Source of the DNA: Dimorphilus gyrociliatus
Lineage: Eukaryota; Annelida; Polychaeta; Dinophilidae
Direction: 5' to 3'
Length of the DNA: 64,000 bases
Assembly (NCBI GenBank): GCA_904063045.1
Contig: CAJFCJ010000003.1
Span: 2,156,504 to 2,220,503, forward strand
Shown: piece after piece, positions 32,895 through 44,839 of the stretch
Numbering within the stretch: position 1 is the stretch's first letter
Layout of the letters: every line of letters begins with the position of its first letter
Position numbers and translations under genes: made by a program
The notes under the pieces: generated by a model
Told to the model about the DNA's origin: nothing
The model's input: only the letters and a program-made list of their open reading frames with translations
The model's database searches: none

Positions 32895-34871
32895 CTAAGA
32901 ACTTCTCAATCTTAAAGGAGATGATGCTTGGTCTTTATAAGCTTTCGATAATAAATGTCTATCCCTCATCAATCTGAATAGTGGAATATAGTTGGATGCC
33001 AACATAAACGATAAACCTATTATCTGACTCCATTCAGATGATTGAATTAATTGTACAATCTGATAGAGTATGGCGCACCAAGTAAAGATGAGAAGCCAGT
33101 GTAGAACTCTTAACGGCTTTTCGAATAGAAACTAAAAAGAAATACAAAAATAAATATCTTTCCTATTGTTTTATAAAACATATACTAACATAAAACCTCT
33201 GATGTGTAGTATTAGCAGGTTCAGCAGAATTATTACAACCTTCCGCCTTAAACAATCCTCGGACATGTTTAACAAGGGATCCTTTTTGCCAAATTTGTAA
33301 TTCTGACCATGAAGAATAGGGCATGTGAGGATTTCGGTTTTCTACCTTAGTCCATTTTCCAAGATGTAATGCGCAGCGATGTAACGTATCAAGATACGAT
33401 GGTGATAAGGCATGAAGACAAAGAGGAAGGAAAGCTCCTACCCATGTCATTAAGACATGTTGAGCAACCCACCATGTGTCATAATACAAAGTGTTCTGGA
33501 AATTTGAACAAAATATAGTTATATCTTTAAACTTAATATAAAGTAGGAAATGATAAATTAAGCATATATTATGCGTACCTGAGTAAAGCAGATTGGTATT
33601 AAAGCAGTCATATAAGTAACTAAAATAGAATTAAACAAAACGTGCTTAATTCTATGATTAAAATCCGTCTTTAATATTTCAACTTCTTGCCTAATGGATT
33701 CTGGTGATGTTGAACACATGTGAACGGGGTCCTCCTTCTTACTCGGACCAGTGAAGAATGGCTTTAAATCCAACCCAAATAATAACATGTAAATAAAGAG
33801 TGGATAGATGAAAAAGAGAGCGTAGTATGGCGAATGTTCAACCTTTCATAGATATAATCCACACTATTACAAATTGTGTTCTATTTTTAAAAGACTCTAA
33901 TTCGTAAAACTTAAAGTGTAACTAAAGAAAAATTTTTTACTGATTAATTTGGATAGAGTTAAATGAAGAAAAAAGTAAAGTATTGCTAAGATACTTATTA
34001 CAAAACATCGTAAGTCTCTTCGTCATTAGCGATTGTCAAACACAGATATTAATTAATATCTTGCATGGATTATTCTTGTTAAAATAATTGTTTTTAATTA
34101 TTATTCTACTTTATATATCCAGATTATATCTATAAAAGCACCACGATACTATAGGCAGATAAAATCAATGTAGTTCCAACAACTAGAAGAACAACTCCTT
34201 TTAACAGAAATAAAGTTAATTTAGCAGCGCCTTTGAATGAGTTACCAAAACTCTGAAAAAGCACAAAAACAAATCTTCGTGACAATACTCCAATGATTAA
34301 AGTAGTTAAATGAGGATCAATGAGGTCGATATTTAAGGCATATTTGGCACTGGAGTGCGGTAACCACCAAACAGTCTTGTATAAGTTTATGTATTGGAGC
34401 ATGAGGCAAAGGAGAACATAGAATAAAAACAAAATCTCAAACAAGATATCACTTCCTGTCAATATTTCAGGGATGTGGATGTGCTTTGGACCTGTTGTCA
34501 ACGAGGCTCCTGCAATCTGCTCCTCTGTGCTTTAAAATCGCATAATCTTTCAGTCAGTTTCTCAAACAATAGATTTAAAGGTATTTTTTAGAACTAAGAG
34601 TACTTGAAAATAAAACATTGCTAGATCTCGTTAATATCACATTACGTTTATCGGTATAAATTATGTAATAGTCAAAGAGCTAAATATAATTTCCTTTAAT
34701 TGACATCATAGAGATTAAGATAAAATTCATTAAAATTTTCTGTTAAAATATTCAAGTCTAATATATGATATTAATTGATTTAACATACTTTCCAGGATCA
34801 CTTTTCTGCCTCGATACATTATTTGACGAAACGTAGCCAGTGTTTTTCGGTATTTTTTTCCAATTTGGCAT
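32895..34871 (-). CDS. TMEM39: Transmembrane protein 39 family (TMEM39/SUSR2)
   Basis: Five exons (34871-34789, 34529-34142, 33842-33579, 33495-33190, 33131-32895) give 425 residues; human TMEM39A is 488. Matching stretches are ILFEILFLFYVLLCLMLQYI followed by KTVWWLPHSS, then SPESIRQEVEILKTDFNHRI and HVLFNSILVTYM, YYDTWWVAQHVLMTWVGAF, ALHLGKWTKVE and the end FLFEKPLRVLHWLL. TMEM39 proteins are multi-pass ER membrane proteins that bind SAC1 and COPII and control ER-to-Golgi trafficking and stress responses. The donor at 34142 (GTG|GTGCTT) is weak. An upstream frame starting MTTISEKKNFKYEND (35123 to about 35036) could be an additional 5' coding exon or a uORF: direct splicing to 34960 puts it in a different frame from TMEM39. 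Confidence 0.92.
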
Positions 34872-35227
34872 GACTTGGGAAACATAAAATAACTGCTCTT
34901 CACGTTTAGATCAAAATAATCGCCCCCTAAAATTATTATAATAAAAAATTTTAATTATATTAAACCGATAATCTGCTTTAAAATTTGTTTATAAACTAAA
35001 AGTGACATAAAATAATAGAAAAATATGTTTTATATGACCTGCTTCATTTTCGTCCAAGCCGGAAATGATACATTCGATGTCATTTTCGTATTTAAAATTT
35101 TTTTTTTCTGAGATCGTCGTCATTTTTAAAATAATTAACTTACTAATAAAATATAAACTCAAAAATTAATCTGTAAACTAAAAATACGAATATTTCCATT
35201 AGTAACTTTTAAATCTTGTAGAAGGAA
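34872..35227. other. Divergent region with candidate TMEM39 upstream exon
   Basis: On the minus strand, ATG at 35123 opens a 29-codon frame ending at a GT donor near 35036. The acceptor TTATAATAATTTTAG lies near 34930. Continuing in that frame gives 50 further open codons that overlap the TMEM39 start exon in another frame. It may be a uORF, an alternative first exon or an overlapping small protein. Confidence 0.35.
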
Positions 35228-36259
35228 ATGAAAAGCGATTTTTGCTATAGATTAGTACTGCTTCTCATTTTTGTTGCTCAAATTAGAATGAATAAACCTA
35301 AGAAAAAATTACAAAAAATTCAGAGTTGGTTTAAAACTTCTTGGGACAAACAGAAAAGTAAATTAAAATCATTTAGAGAATCCTCATTTGGTTCAAGCCT
35401 TTCTATTGATGCTAACTCTCCTTCTTTGAGAGCACCAGCAAAGACTAAAATTTCCGATACAATAAGCGAAACGGAAGAAGTAGATTCAATACTTTACAAG
35501 ATTAAAAGTATTGGTGAAGATGGATTTCTCGAAATGTCACAATCAGAATTTAAAAAACTTAGGCGGATACTTAAATCTAAAAGAAAGAACTTAGAATCAA
35601 AATTGAAAGAAGTAGATGTAGATGTTGAGAAAAAGCAGACTTTAAACGCTCAAATACATGAAATACAAGGAATGGATAGATTCCTTCATGAGAAAACATT
35701 AGAAGGTTATGTTTGGTCATCAGTTTTACCGGGAATTGTTCAAATGTTAAGTTTAGGTATGGTAACTTGGCAAATATGTGAATCTGTCAGAATAGCTGAA
35801 GGTGGGTGCATGGGACTACCTAATCCAATAGAGAGAGTATCAGGTTTGGCCTTATTACCCGATGACCCCCTAAGTGCATGCCCAGACGTAATTTGCGGAG
35901 GGGTTTCTCAATATGATAATATTAGGTTTGGCAGCGAATACTTTGAAGGAAAAGACTTTGAGATTCTAACTGAGGATGAAGATCAGTTGGTCTTCGAAGG
36001 TAATGCAACTGACGAAAATAATAGATATCTTATTGCTGATGCTGATCCATTAGAGCTAGATATAGATTTATTAAAGTCCTATCATTTATCTTATACTTTC
36101 TATAATCTTTTACTGATATTAGTTTGTACTGGATTTGGATTAGTTTTTCTTAGTACATTATATGCTGTTTATACTAGAAGGAAGGGAATAAACATGAGCC
36201 AAACGACTTCGGCTGAATTCCGATCTTCTGACAGTTCCATTGATTTTCCAATATCTTAA
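35228..36259 (+). CDS. Uncharacterised two-segment membrane protein
   Basis: A single-exon frame of 343 residues that I do not recognise. The first 20 residues (MKSDFCYRLVLLLIFVAQIR) look like a signal peptide or anchor; an in-frame ATG at 35291 would omit them. A basic stretch (KPKKKLQKIQSWFKTSWDKQ) is followed by a Lys/Glu-rich region at about 90-150 with coiled-coil character. Two hydrophobic segments follow, WSSVLPGIVQMLSLGMVTW near residue 165 and NLLLILVCTGFGLVFLSTL near 290. Between them is a Cys- and Asp-rich loop (GGCMGLPNPIERV, SACPDVICGG) that could be lumenal or extracellular, and the tail is Ser-rich. It lies head-to-head with TMEM39. The length and even codon use support a real gene. 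Confidence 0.7.
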   Translation: MKSDFCYRLVLLLIFVAQIRMNKPKKKLQKIQSWFKTSWDKQKSKLKSFRESSFGSSLSIDANSPSLRAPAKTKISDTISETEEVDSILYKIKSIGEDGFLEMSQSEFKKLRRILKSKRKNLESKLKEVDVDVEKKQTLNAQIHEIQGMDRFLHEKTLEGYVWSSVLPGIVQMLSLGMVTWQICESVRIAEGGCMGLPNPIERVSGLALLPDDPLSACPDVICGGVSQYDNIRFGSEYFEGKDFEILTEDEDQLVFEGNATDENNRYLIADADPLELDIDLLKSYHLSYTFYNLLLILVCTGFGLVFLSTLYAVYTRRKGINMSQTTSAEFRSSDSSIDFPIS

Positions 36260-36475
36260 AGCTATCCGTCCCGAAATTGAACATTTTATAAATAACTCTG
36301 TAATCGGCATTACTTTAGTTCTTAATTAATTATATCATTTTTGCTAAGTTTCAAACAAAGACACTATCATCTTATCAAAAAAAAAATGGGAGGCAGGACT
36401 TGTCACATGACTCCAAATCACGTGATACGCCTTTGTTATGTACTTTTTAGATAGTTGTTGAAGTGTCACAGAGAA

Positions 36476-38140
36476 ATGATTATTAAAATTTCGTGGCTTG
36501 CAAGCTTGCTTCTCGTTTTTGCTGAATGTCGTTATGAACCAAACTGGGACTCTCTAGACAGCCGACCCAATCCAGCTTGGTATGATGAGGCAAAGTTTGG
36601 GTAAATTCATGATATTTACATAAGTTTATTTTTTTATGAATAATAATATACCTTTTTTTATGAAAGAATATTCATACATTGGGGAGTTTTCTCCGTGCCA
36701 TCTTTCGGGAGCGAGTGGTAATTAAACATCCTACTTAAATCATACTTCTTATGCAGTATACATATTTGTCTATAAAGGTTCTGGAATTATTGGCATTCGG
36801 GTTCAAAGAGCTACGTTGACTTCGTAAAGTCTAATTATAGACCAGGATGGACATACGCAGATTTTGCAAAAGATTTTACTGCTGAATTTTATAATGCGAC
36901 TCAGTGGACAGAATTATTTAAAGATGCGGGAGCAAAATATATTGTACTTGTCACAAAGCATCACGAAGGATTTTGCAATTGGCCTACTAATGTATCTTTT
37001 AATTGGAATTCTAAAGCAGTTGGTCCAAATCGAGATCTTGTTGGTGAATTAGCCAATGCCATCAGAAAAAATTCCGATATTCATTTTGGTATTTACCATT
37101 CTCTCTTTGAATGGTTCAATCCTATCTATTTAGGTGACAAGGCCAGAAAATTTCAAACGCAAGAGTTTGTTAATGTAAGTTAGGTAATGCATTCGTTGTT
37201 GTGTTCCTACTCATTTCACTTTTGTCTTTTCAGGGGAAAACAATGCCTGAATTGTATGAACTGGTTAATAATTATAAACCTGATATTATTTGGTCTGATG
37301 GTGACGGTGGAGTCACCTATAAATACTGGAAAAGTGAAGAGTTCATTGCTTGGTTATTCAATGACAGCCCAGTCAAGGATACCGTTTTAACTAACGATAG
37401 ATGGGGAAGTGGTACTATGTGTAAACACGGTAGCTTTCTTACATGTGCTGATCGCTATGTTCCTGGTAAACCACTAAAGAAAAAATGGGAAAATGCTATG
37501 ACAATTGATAAACACAGCTGGGGTTATAGAAGAGAAGCCAAACTTGAAGATCTATTGAATATGGAAGATATTATTCAACTTTTTGTGAAAACCATAAGGT
37601 ATTATTGAGTAGTTTAATAATTAATAATATTTTAATATTTATGTTACTAGTTTGGGAGGTAACATGCTAATGAATGTTGGACCAACTCATGATGGAAGAA
37701 TTGCACCAATTTATGAAGAAAGATTGAGGGACTTTGGTCAATGGATGAAAGTAAATCAAGAAGGAATTTATGGCTCAAAAATTTGGACCAGTCAAAATGA
37801 TTCTCTAACTAGCGATGTCTGGTAAGTAATTAAATATTTTCTCACTTTTAAAAAATTTAACCGTCGCTCACAAAATAGGTATACGAAAAAAAATGACGCC
37901 GTTTATGCTTTCGTTTTAAAATGGCCGAATAATAATCAGCTTGCACTGGGAAGTGTTATCGGTAGGCAGGGTATGACCATTGAAATGATAGGGTATGGAT
38001 CCTTGTCGTGGAAATCAGCTTCAAGAGGTGTAATTGTAGATATGAATATTCCAGCCGTTAAGTTACCTTGCAGATGGGCTTGGGTTTTAAAAATTAAATA
38101 TCCTCGCAGAAAAATCATGAAAATGACTGTGATAAATTAA
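36476..38140 (+). CDS. FUCA: Alpha-L-fucosidase, GH29
   Basis: Six exons (36476-36600, 36667-36717, 36778-37174, 37234-37598, 37651-37821, 37879-38140) join in phase to 456 residues; human FUCA1 is 466. A signal peptide ([20 protein letters not shown]) precedes [20 protein letters not shown], which opens the GH29 barrel. Further motifs are [26 protein letters not shown] and [10 protein letters not shown], whose Asp is the catalytic nucleophile by homology, and [16 protein letters not shown]29 enzymes remove alpha-linked fucose from glycoproteins and glycolipids in lysosomes or outside cells. All introns are 52-66 nt. The 3' end faces GT92 at 38252, 111 bp away. Confidence 0.96.
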
Positions 38141-38251
38141 AGTTTTTACCATATCAATTCAAATTTTCACTTTAGAAATAAATAGAAACAATTATAAATT
38201 AAATTTTATTTGTTAAATATCTTTTTGAAAAAGTTCAAGAGTCTCGTATAA

Positions 38252-39580
38252 TCATTGAAATCCATTTGCTTCAAAGACTAGGTTTACATTTTCTATCATT
38301 TTAACACTATACTTATCTTCTAGTATAGTGTCTTCAACATTTCTGTAGCAAATGTCTCCAAACATTCCTTTGCATTTCCTAAAATGAAATAACCTTCCAT
38401 CATTTTTGTGAACGTTGAGGACTAAGGATGTATTTTTAATGAACTTTGAAATATGATGAATTCCCATTTCAAAAATTCTGTCGGACTTTACTAAGCACTT
38501 TGACAGTTGTCTTGTTCCCTTTACAGTTCTTTGCTTAAAGGTCAGACTCCATAAAGTATCAGTCGTATATGCCGCCTTTTGCTGAAAATAAAAACATTCG
38601 AAACAGAAGCCATCTATATGATTATTGTCTAGTTTCTCCAACAAATGAGACCATTTATGTAATTGAGTAGGTATAATGAATTCATCCAAGTCTTGAAATA
38701 TCAAATATTCAACAGAGAACATAAATCTATATAAACAATCATGAATGGCTATGCTTTGACCATGATACCAGACTCTATTACTTATATCCTCCGGTAATTT
38801 CCAAGGAATAAGCTTGACAATATTTTCTCTTTTGTAGTATTTTAATATTTTCACCAGATTTTCTTCATAGGTTTCTGTAAAGTATATATAAAAAGTATTA
38901 GCGCCAAGGATTCTGTTTAATTCTATAAATTCAATAAATTTCACGTATTGAAAATCATTAAATAATGGTGGTATACAAATTCCAAATTTTCCTTTCCTGT
39001 TAGAGTTTTGACTAAATTGAACATTTAAACGTTCTCTATTCCCCTCTAAAGTAGTCAATTCAACTGTGCAAGGTATACCCAAATGATTTAACTCTCTGGG
39101 TATTGTACAAGAGAGAATATGACCTCCGAAAGTTCTTCTATGATTTTCGCACATTTCGTAATAGTCCGTTTTTGATTCATATGAATTATCATTATACCTA
39201 AACACACAATAAAGTTTAGGATGGACAGTTATTCGATTTAGAGATATTAATCGAATTAAAGGTTTTGTTCTATTGTCATAGAAGGCTGAGAAAATATAAA
39301 AATCTGAAAGAATTCTTGTAAATTTGTAGTTTTCTTCCTGTCTTTCACCCCAACAGTCACTTAATTGAGAATGATGCGAATAATCGTCTAGTGCTTCTCG
39401 TTTAGGAACATTTGGTTGTGATTCAGCTACATCTCGAAATATAACTTCATCTGGTGACTCAACATCGATCAGCGGCTTTCTAACTCTTCCCACAATATTT
39501 GAGAATATCCAAATAGCAATATAAAGACATATGATAACTATTATGTATAACTTTAGTGATAAACATTTCCACCTAAACAT
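38252..39580 (-). CDS. Glycosyltransferase family 92 (DUF23) type II membrane protein
   Basis: A single-exon gene of 442 residues. A short cytoplasmic tail and signal anchor (LYIIVIICLYIAIWIFSNIV) give type II Golgi topology. The catalytic part matches GT92: KFGICIPPLFNDF, IEFIELNRILGANTFYIYF, VKLIPWKLPEDI, HGQSIAIHDCLYR and YLIFQDLDEFIIP, which contains the DxD-type metal motif. It ends with HHISKF...HFRKC, seen in the nematode enzymes. Characterised GT92 members add beta-1,4-galactose to core fucose on N-glycans; whether this member does the same is not known. It is intriguingly next to a fucosidase, but they are convergent rather than co-oriented. AGGTGGCGCT at 39640-39649 lies 60 bp upstream of the start. 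Confidence 0.88.
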   Translation of the reverse strand: MFRWKCLSLKLYIIVIICLYIAIWIFSNIVGRVRKPLIDVESPDEVIFRDVAESQPNVPKREALDDYSHHSQLSDCWGERQEENYKFTRILSDFYIFSAFYDNRTKPLIRLISLNRITVHPKLYCVFRYNDNSYESKTDYYEMCENHRRTFGGHILSCTIPRELNHLGIPCTVELTTLEGNRERLNVQFSQNSNRKGKFGICIPPLFNDFQYVKFIEFIELNRILGANTFYIYFTETYEENLVKILKYYKRENIVKLIPWKLPEDISNRVWYHGQSIAIHDCLYRFMFSVEYLIFQDLDEFIIPTQLHKWSHLLEKLDNNHIDGFCFECFYFQQKAAYTTDTLWSLTFKQRTVKGTRQLSKCLVKSDRIFEMGIHHISKFIKNTSLVLNVHKNDGRLFHFRKCKGMFGDICYRNVEDTILEDKYSVKMIENVNLVFEANGFQ

Positions 39581-39639
39581 TTATCTTTAGATTACTTGTA
39601 AATTTTTTGTTCATTACTACCTGTTTCTTTTTTTATTAT

Positions 39640-39649
39640 AGGTGGCGCT
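39640..39649 (+). promoter_or_regulatory. AGGTGGCGCT motif upstream of GT92
   Basis: AGGTGGCGC is the core of the insect CTCF motif and resembles the AGATGGCGC sites at 9306 and 56143. It lies 60 bp upstream of the GT92 start codon. Function is inferred. Confidence 0.35.
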
Positions 39650-39760
39650 TATTTCCAGAAAGTTGAATTAGGCCTATGTCGCTTTTTTCAGTTAGTTATT
39701 AGAATTTAATATGGAAAATTATATTTAAATGATATAGCAATACATATTAGTATTTATAAA

Positions 39761-42700
39761 TTATTTCGGCTCATCGCTGATGAATTGTTTTTTTGCTTTT
39801 AAATTAGTTGGATTCTCTTCAGCTTTGTCTTTTCTTCGCTGTTTCCTCATTTTTCTTTTGTAGGTCTTCTGTTCAAGTTGGGCAATTTCGTCAGCAAAAA
39901 GCTCACCTAGAGCAGGATGGATCAAGGGTAATGTGTTTAAACTGGAGAATTTTACAGTCATGTTATCAAATGCTAGTCCCGCCTTTTCTTCTTCTGTTTG
40001 GTTACCTAACTTCGGAACTTTCGCATAACGCTGACTAAAATGAGTTAAGAGGGTAAATTTAGCACCCATTTTTCGTCCCATATTTAAAGCTTGGGTAGTC
40101 GTCGAATGACGCTTTGTTGCAGCCTCTTCTTCAAGTTCATCTTCCATAGTCGCCTCATGAATCAAAATGTCACAATCTTTCCCAGCATCCACTAAGCGAT
40201 CGCAGGGCATAGTATCTCCAGAATATACTAATTTCCATCCATCTATATGCTTAATTACTAAACCATGTGGATATTGTCGATGTACAACTGGCACTGTTTC
40301 AACCTTTAAAAACAAAGCCACAGTAAGGTACATACAAAATTAAAGATCATGCTGAACTAACGTCTTCTAAATCATGATTACGTAAAAATTCCTTATAGTA
40401 ATTTATATTTCGGTCTTCCAATCTATTCTTTCCTTTCAAAGATTCAGCGTAATGGAGTCTAATTGAAAGTTAAGAGTTTGATGAATTTCATGTTTACAAT
40501 AGTAACAACTTAAATTTAAAAAATTATTTATAAAGTCAATTGGAAACCTCAGTTTAACTTACTTAATAACTTCGGTCATTTTGTTATTCACGCATTCGCT
40601 GTCATAAACACTTAACCACTTTGAATATATTCCAGGAGCGACAATTGTCAGTTGAGGGCATATGGTTTCGTTGTTGCTAGTAAAAGCCTCACGTCTCTTA
40701 ATTACTAATTCAAAGACTCCCTATCAAAATAATTATTTTAGGAAGGATAATAAAAAATTATAACGAATTTTTTATTACCATGTGATGATCAGCATGCATG
40801 TGTGATATGAATACGAAACTTAAATTTCTCAGTATTTCGCCACATTTTTTCTCACCAAAGTGCCTATATAATTGACCGTATGTGCCTTCTCCGCAATCCA
40901 TAAGAATGTACTTAGATAGACTACTTTGCAGTAAAATAGAACTAACGTTTCTAACTTTATTTGGAAGTGAAGAGCCAGTTCCTAAAAAAGTTAAGCAGGG
41001 ATCGAAGCTTTCTTTAACTGGAGGAATTTTCAAAAATTAAAACTTTTAGAAATATCCTGTAATCTATATATATAGATATGTAATTATTTCTCGTTTTTAC
41101 TTTTTTTAGCTGATGTATAATTAAAGCACTGTTTCTTCACATCCGCCAATATTTTTAAACTCTCTGGAGTCTGAAACACTTCTTTTTTGTACTCTTCTGG
41201 CTTATATGTGATACATTTATCTCTAACAAAGCCTCTTTTTCCTTTTTTCCCACACCGAAAGACATATGTTAAATTAGATTCTGCCTCAATAAAATTATTA
41301 TTCTGATCTTGATAAACTCTGTCTCTCATCAGAGGCAGCGTAGGGAAAATATCCGAATTTATCATATTTAGCTGAGTTTGCAATTTACAAACTGCTTCAT
41401 AAGCAATATCACTATCAGTATTTTTCATGAGAAGGTGCTTAGTGTTTGGTCCAAAACTATTAAAAAAAAGTATTGAATACCTAATGATTTTAAGCTGTCA
41501 AATTTCACCTTTCCATCCATTCCCTATACTTGGCATTGTTGACGACATTTCTTGGTGTAAAATGAATTATCAGTTCGGAATGATTATCGCTATTATTGTC
41601 AGTGTAAGCTTTGAGTTGTTGATTATCAACAAGTGAATCCAGATAATTAGCACTAGGACATTCAATAACTGAAGAATAATGTATTTCTTATATACGGTAT
41701 AACTTATTTTAATTTTTATAAATATTTTATTTACCTATAAAAGTGCTGACAGGTTCCGGTGGCGACAAAACTTGTTCAGGATTAATCTATTATATCGTTG
41801 AAAGTTAATGACTTTTATTTCAAACACAAGCTAAAATACCAACTATATTGCCATTTTCAAGAGTAACACTTTCACCATTTTTTAACTTTGCAACAAGAGG
41901 TCCACTAAACAAAAATATTTTACTTCATGTAATGCTTACTGTACAAAAGTCTTTAACTTACAGCGTTAAGCCGACATCAACGCATTTCTCTAGATCGACA
42001 TTTCTAGGTTTTGGGTGAGGCTGAGCGAAATAATATGAAAGTTAAGCTTGTTTGAATTATGAATTAATTATATTAACTAACTTTGCAAACGTAAACAATA
42101 CTTGAGTTTAAAATTTTTGAGGACTGGACGTTTCCAAATTCAAGGGCATCTACAAACCAATATAAGATTGTATATCATGTAAAAGAGTGAATATTACCCA
42201 CATTGCACAGAGTTTTCTTGTTTATCAGAGCATATTTCTTTTGATTGTTTTAGAGTGCTAAGGTTAACTTCGGGCTCTGATGAAAATATTGGAATCTCAT
42301 ATATCCTCATAGCTTCATCCTCATAAAAATTATCTTCAGTCAGATTTACTTTTTCTGTTTAAATTAGTTCAACTATTAGTCAGATTTCAAGATTAAATGA
42401 GCCTAAATTTAGTAATTTAAAGAAATAGATCACCTATTTGTAATTGATGCAATTGAGCGAAACCTTTTGATTCAGAAAATAAGGTATCCTAAAGAGAAAT
42501 TAATTGACAAGATGTTATGAAAATCTTTTATTACCAAACTTACCACATTAGGAGGTCCGTGTAAATTTACTTTTGGAACTTTGCAACCTTCCAATGTTAA
42601 AGCCATACCAAGTAGCCCGCCTATATTTTTCCAACTCTTATGAGTGACAAGGACATTTTCTATTCGGGTAATTTTCGCCCTAAAATCCGTTTAATAATTA

Positions 42701-43081
42701 ATTAAACATAGGAATTACAACTGAGGCTTACTTATGTTCAATGCATAGTCTTTGAGTTCCTTCGCCACAGTTGAATAGATATCTGAAAATTAACATTTCA
42801 ACACTAATTCTCTTTGTCGAAAGACTTAAAATAACTTTTTAACAAGTTTTAGTATAGAATAGAACTGACTTAACATAATCTGTATCCACATATACAGAAG
42901 GAGACGTTCCGAAACTTCCTGATGCAACTACGTGTATGTCTATTTTAGATGGGGCATCTAACTTTCCTTGCCGTTGTTCCTTATACTTTAAATGTTTCAA
43001 TTGAAAAGAGCTGAGAGATTTGTCACCCTTATTCATCATCAAAATTGCTTGGTTCAATTTTCGTAGAGAATTTCGATACAT
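39761..43081 (-). CDS. ELAC2: Long-form tRNase Z (zinc phosphodiesterase ELAC2)
   Basis: About 15 exons run from 43081 to 39761. The N-terminal half has the degenerate MBL domain (HVVASGSFGTSPSVYV, YLFNCGEGTQRLCIEHK, VTHKSWKNIGGLLGMAL). The C-terminal half is the active domain: FLGTGSSLPNKVRNVS, DCGEGTYGQLYRHFG, SHMHADHH (zinc ligands), LVYSGDTMPC, HEAT and LTHFSQRYAKVP. A lysine-rich tail follows. tRNase Z endonucleolytically removes the 3' trailer of nuclear and mitochondrial pre-tRNAs. The basic first 16 residues (MYRNSLRKLNQAILMM) could be a mitochondrial presequence, and the downstream Met15/16 could give a nuclear form. One intron near 41020-41095 ends at CCTCCAG, and joining there continues SAKK-IKESFDPC. 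Start lies 571 bp from the divergent NUS1. Confidence 0.94.
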
Positions 43082-43652
43082 ATAGAACGAAGTTTTAAAA
43101 TGAGCCTTCGGTCATTTCCAGTTACTTGATGCAATCTAAATCACGTGGTTTGTATTATCGCTCAGTTCGAAAAAACATTCACTCAACAAATGATATGACC
43201 GGTTCTGATGTACCGGTCAGATTACTTCAATAACTCTTTAATAAATGTTTCTGAAAACAATTTTGTTTTCTTTTATAAAGTACAAGACATTAATTTACAG
43301 TACTTTTTCTGGTTAATTAGACTTTATCAGATAATTTCAAAGAATTTAACTTCTCTAATATGGAACGAACCTAGTGATTTTCTACAAATTTCCAAAGATA
43401 AAATAAACTAATTTTCAAACAATTTTTCAGAAAATACAAAAGAATAACTATTTTGAAGATTTTAATTATGATTTGATATAAAATAAAGCTCCATTTATTG
43501 TGCTACTTTTGGATAGCGTATAAATATTCGAAAGCCTTTTTAATTTTTCGGCTGCTATATACGACATTTTGTACACTCAGCGAATCAGTAACGTCCCAGT
43601 CAGCGATCACCGGATTATAGTCAAATTTTCATCTTTCAATTGATGCCGTAGA
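43082..43652. promoter_or_regulatory. Divergent region between ELAC2 and NUS1
   Basis: A 571-bp gap between two start codons. A short plus-strand frame at 43208-43411 has no recognisable product. I see no specific promoter element. Confidence 0.4.
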
Positions 43653-44619
43653 ATGTTGATTACAAAGCTATGTCTAACTCTCATTCACTTTTGTATAACA
43701 GCTAATCGTTTTGTGGTGTCTTTCATAAAACGACTAGAAACAAGTTGGCCCGTTCATATATACAACTCTTTTTATATAAAGAATTATCCCTCAAAAATGA
43801 ACCATGCTCCAGAGCATTTAGCAATAGTTGTTCTCGAGGATAGCATTTCTTTTCAGAAACTCAGTCAAATCATTTCGTGGTCTGGGTTGGCTGGAATTCG
43901 TTATGTTACGCTATTTGATCCAAAAGGTATTTTTATCAGAATAGAACGTGTTAATGGACAATAAATTAAAAGCAATAGTATTCTTTAATTTTTAGGCATT
44001 ATTAAAAGAAGCAAAGACGAAATAGAATATCAATTAAGAAAGAGAAGTTTACTGAGTTCAAGTGAGAAGAAAGTAAATTTCGTTTTTCATACTACTACTG
44101 TTCAGAATAAAAATGGTAAAAAGTTTTCTATTATCTATTGAATAAATAATAAGGTTTTTAACTATAAAGGTTATGACACAAATACAACTAACGTTATCCT
44201 GTTATCAAGAGAAGACAATCAAAGAAAATTGGTTAACGTTTCTAGGCAGTTGTGCGATAATACACAACATTCGGAAGTAAATGTTGAATACATAGACGCC
44301 CTGCTCAAAAGTACTTAGGCTAATTTCTGTTAATATCAATTAACAAAATTAACACTTAAAAATTTTTTAGATGTCTTTCAATTTCCGGATCCAAATGTAA
44401 TTTTTAATTTTGGCAATGTTAGCTGCTTGGCAGGATTTCTCCCGTGGCATATAAGGCTATCAGAGATAATGTATAAGCCTTTATATAAAATAAAAGTCAG
44501 TTTTTTTCATCTCTTTTATTGTTTCCAGATCTTTTGATACAATGAAAAATTTGGATTACTCTTCATTTCAATCCAATCTAGAAAAGTTTCATAAGATAGA
44601 GAAGCGATTTGGCAAATAA
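43653..44619 (+). CDS. NUS1: Dehydrodolichyl diphosphate synthase subunit NUS1 (Nogo-B receptor)
   Basis: Five exons (43653-43926, 43996-44115, 44170-44310, 44371-44470, 44529-44619) give 241 residues; human NUS1 is 293. The N-terminus has a hydrophobic stretch (MLITKLCLTLIHFCITANRF) that would anchor it in the ER. PEHLAIVVLEDS, WSGLAGIRYVTLFDPKGIIK and NFGNVSCLAGFLPWHIRLSE follow the NUS1 pattern. It ends RFGK, the C-terminal RxG motif required for activity of the cis-prenyltransferase heteromer with DHDDS. The complex makes the dolichol backbone for protein glycosylation. The lumenal N-terminal region is shorter than in mammals. It converges on PSMD6. Confidence 0.92.
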
Positions 44620-44839
44620 CTTAAATCGAAAATTGTTTTGTTATGAGTAACTTTTGTTGAAATAATTGAATATTCCGTCTGTTCTTTTTCTCATTCTCAA
44701 TTATATATATGCCCTAATAAAAGCAAAAATAATTGAAACTAACTAATAGCAAACAAAAAAGGGAATTCATAATATAAAAATCTTTGAAATGTATTTTGAC
44801 CATTTGAAAAACATGTCATTTACTGTACACTTATCTTGT

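Noticed and set aside
43208-43411. 67-codon plus-strand frame in the ELAC2/NUS1 gap
   Set aside because: AT-rich random-like composition, no similarity, no link to the NUS1 start.
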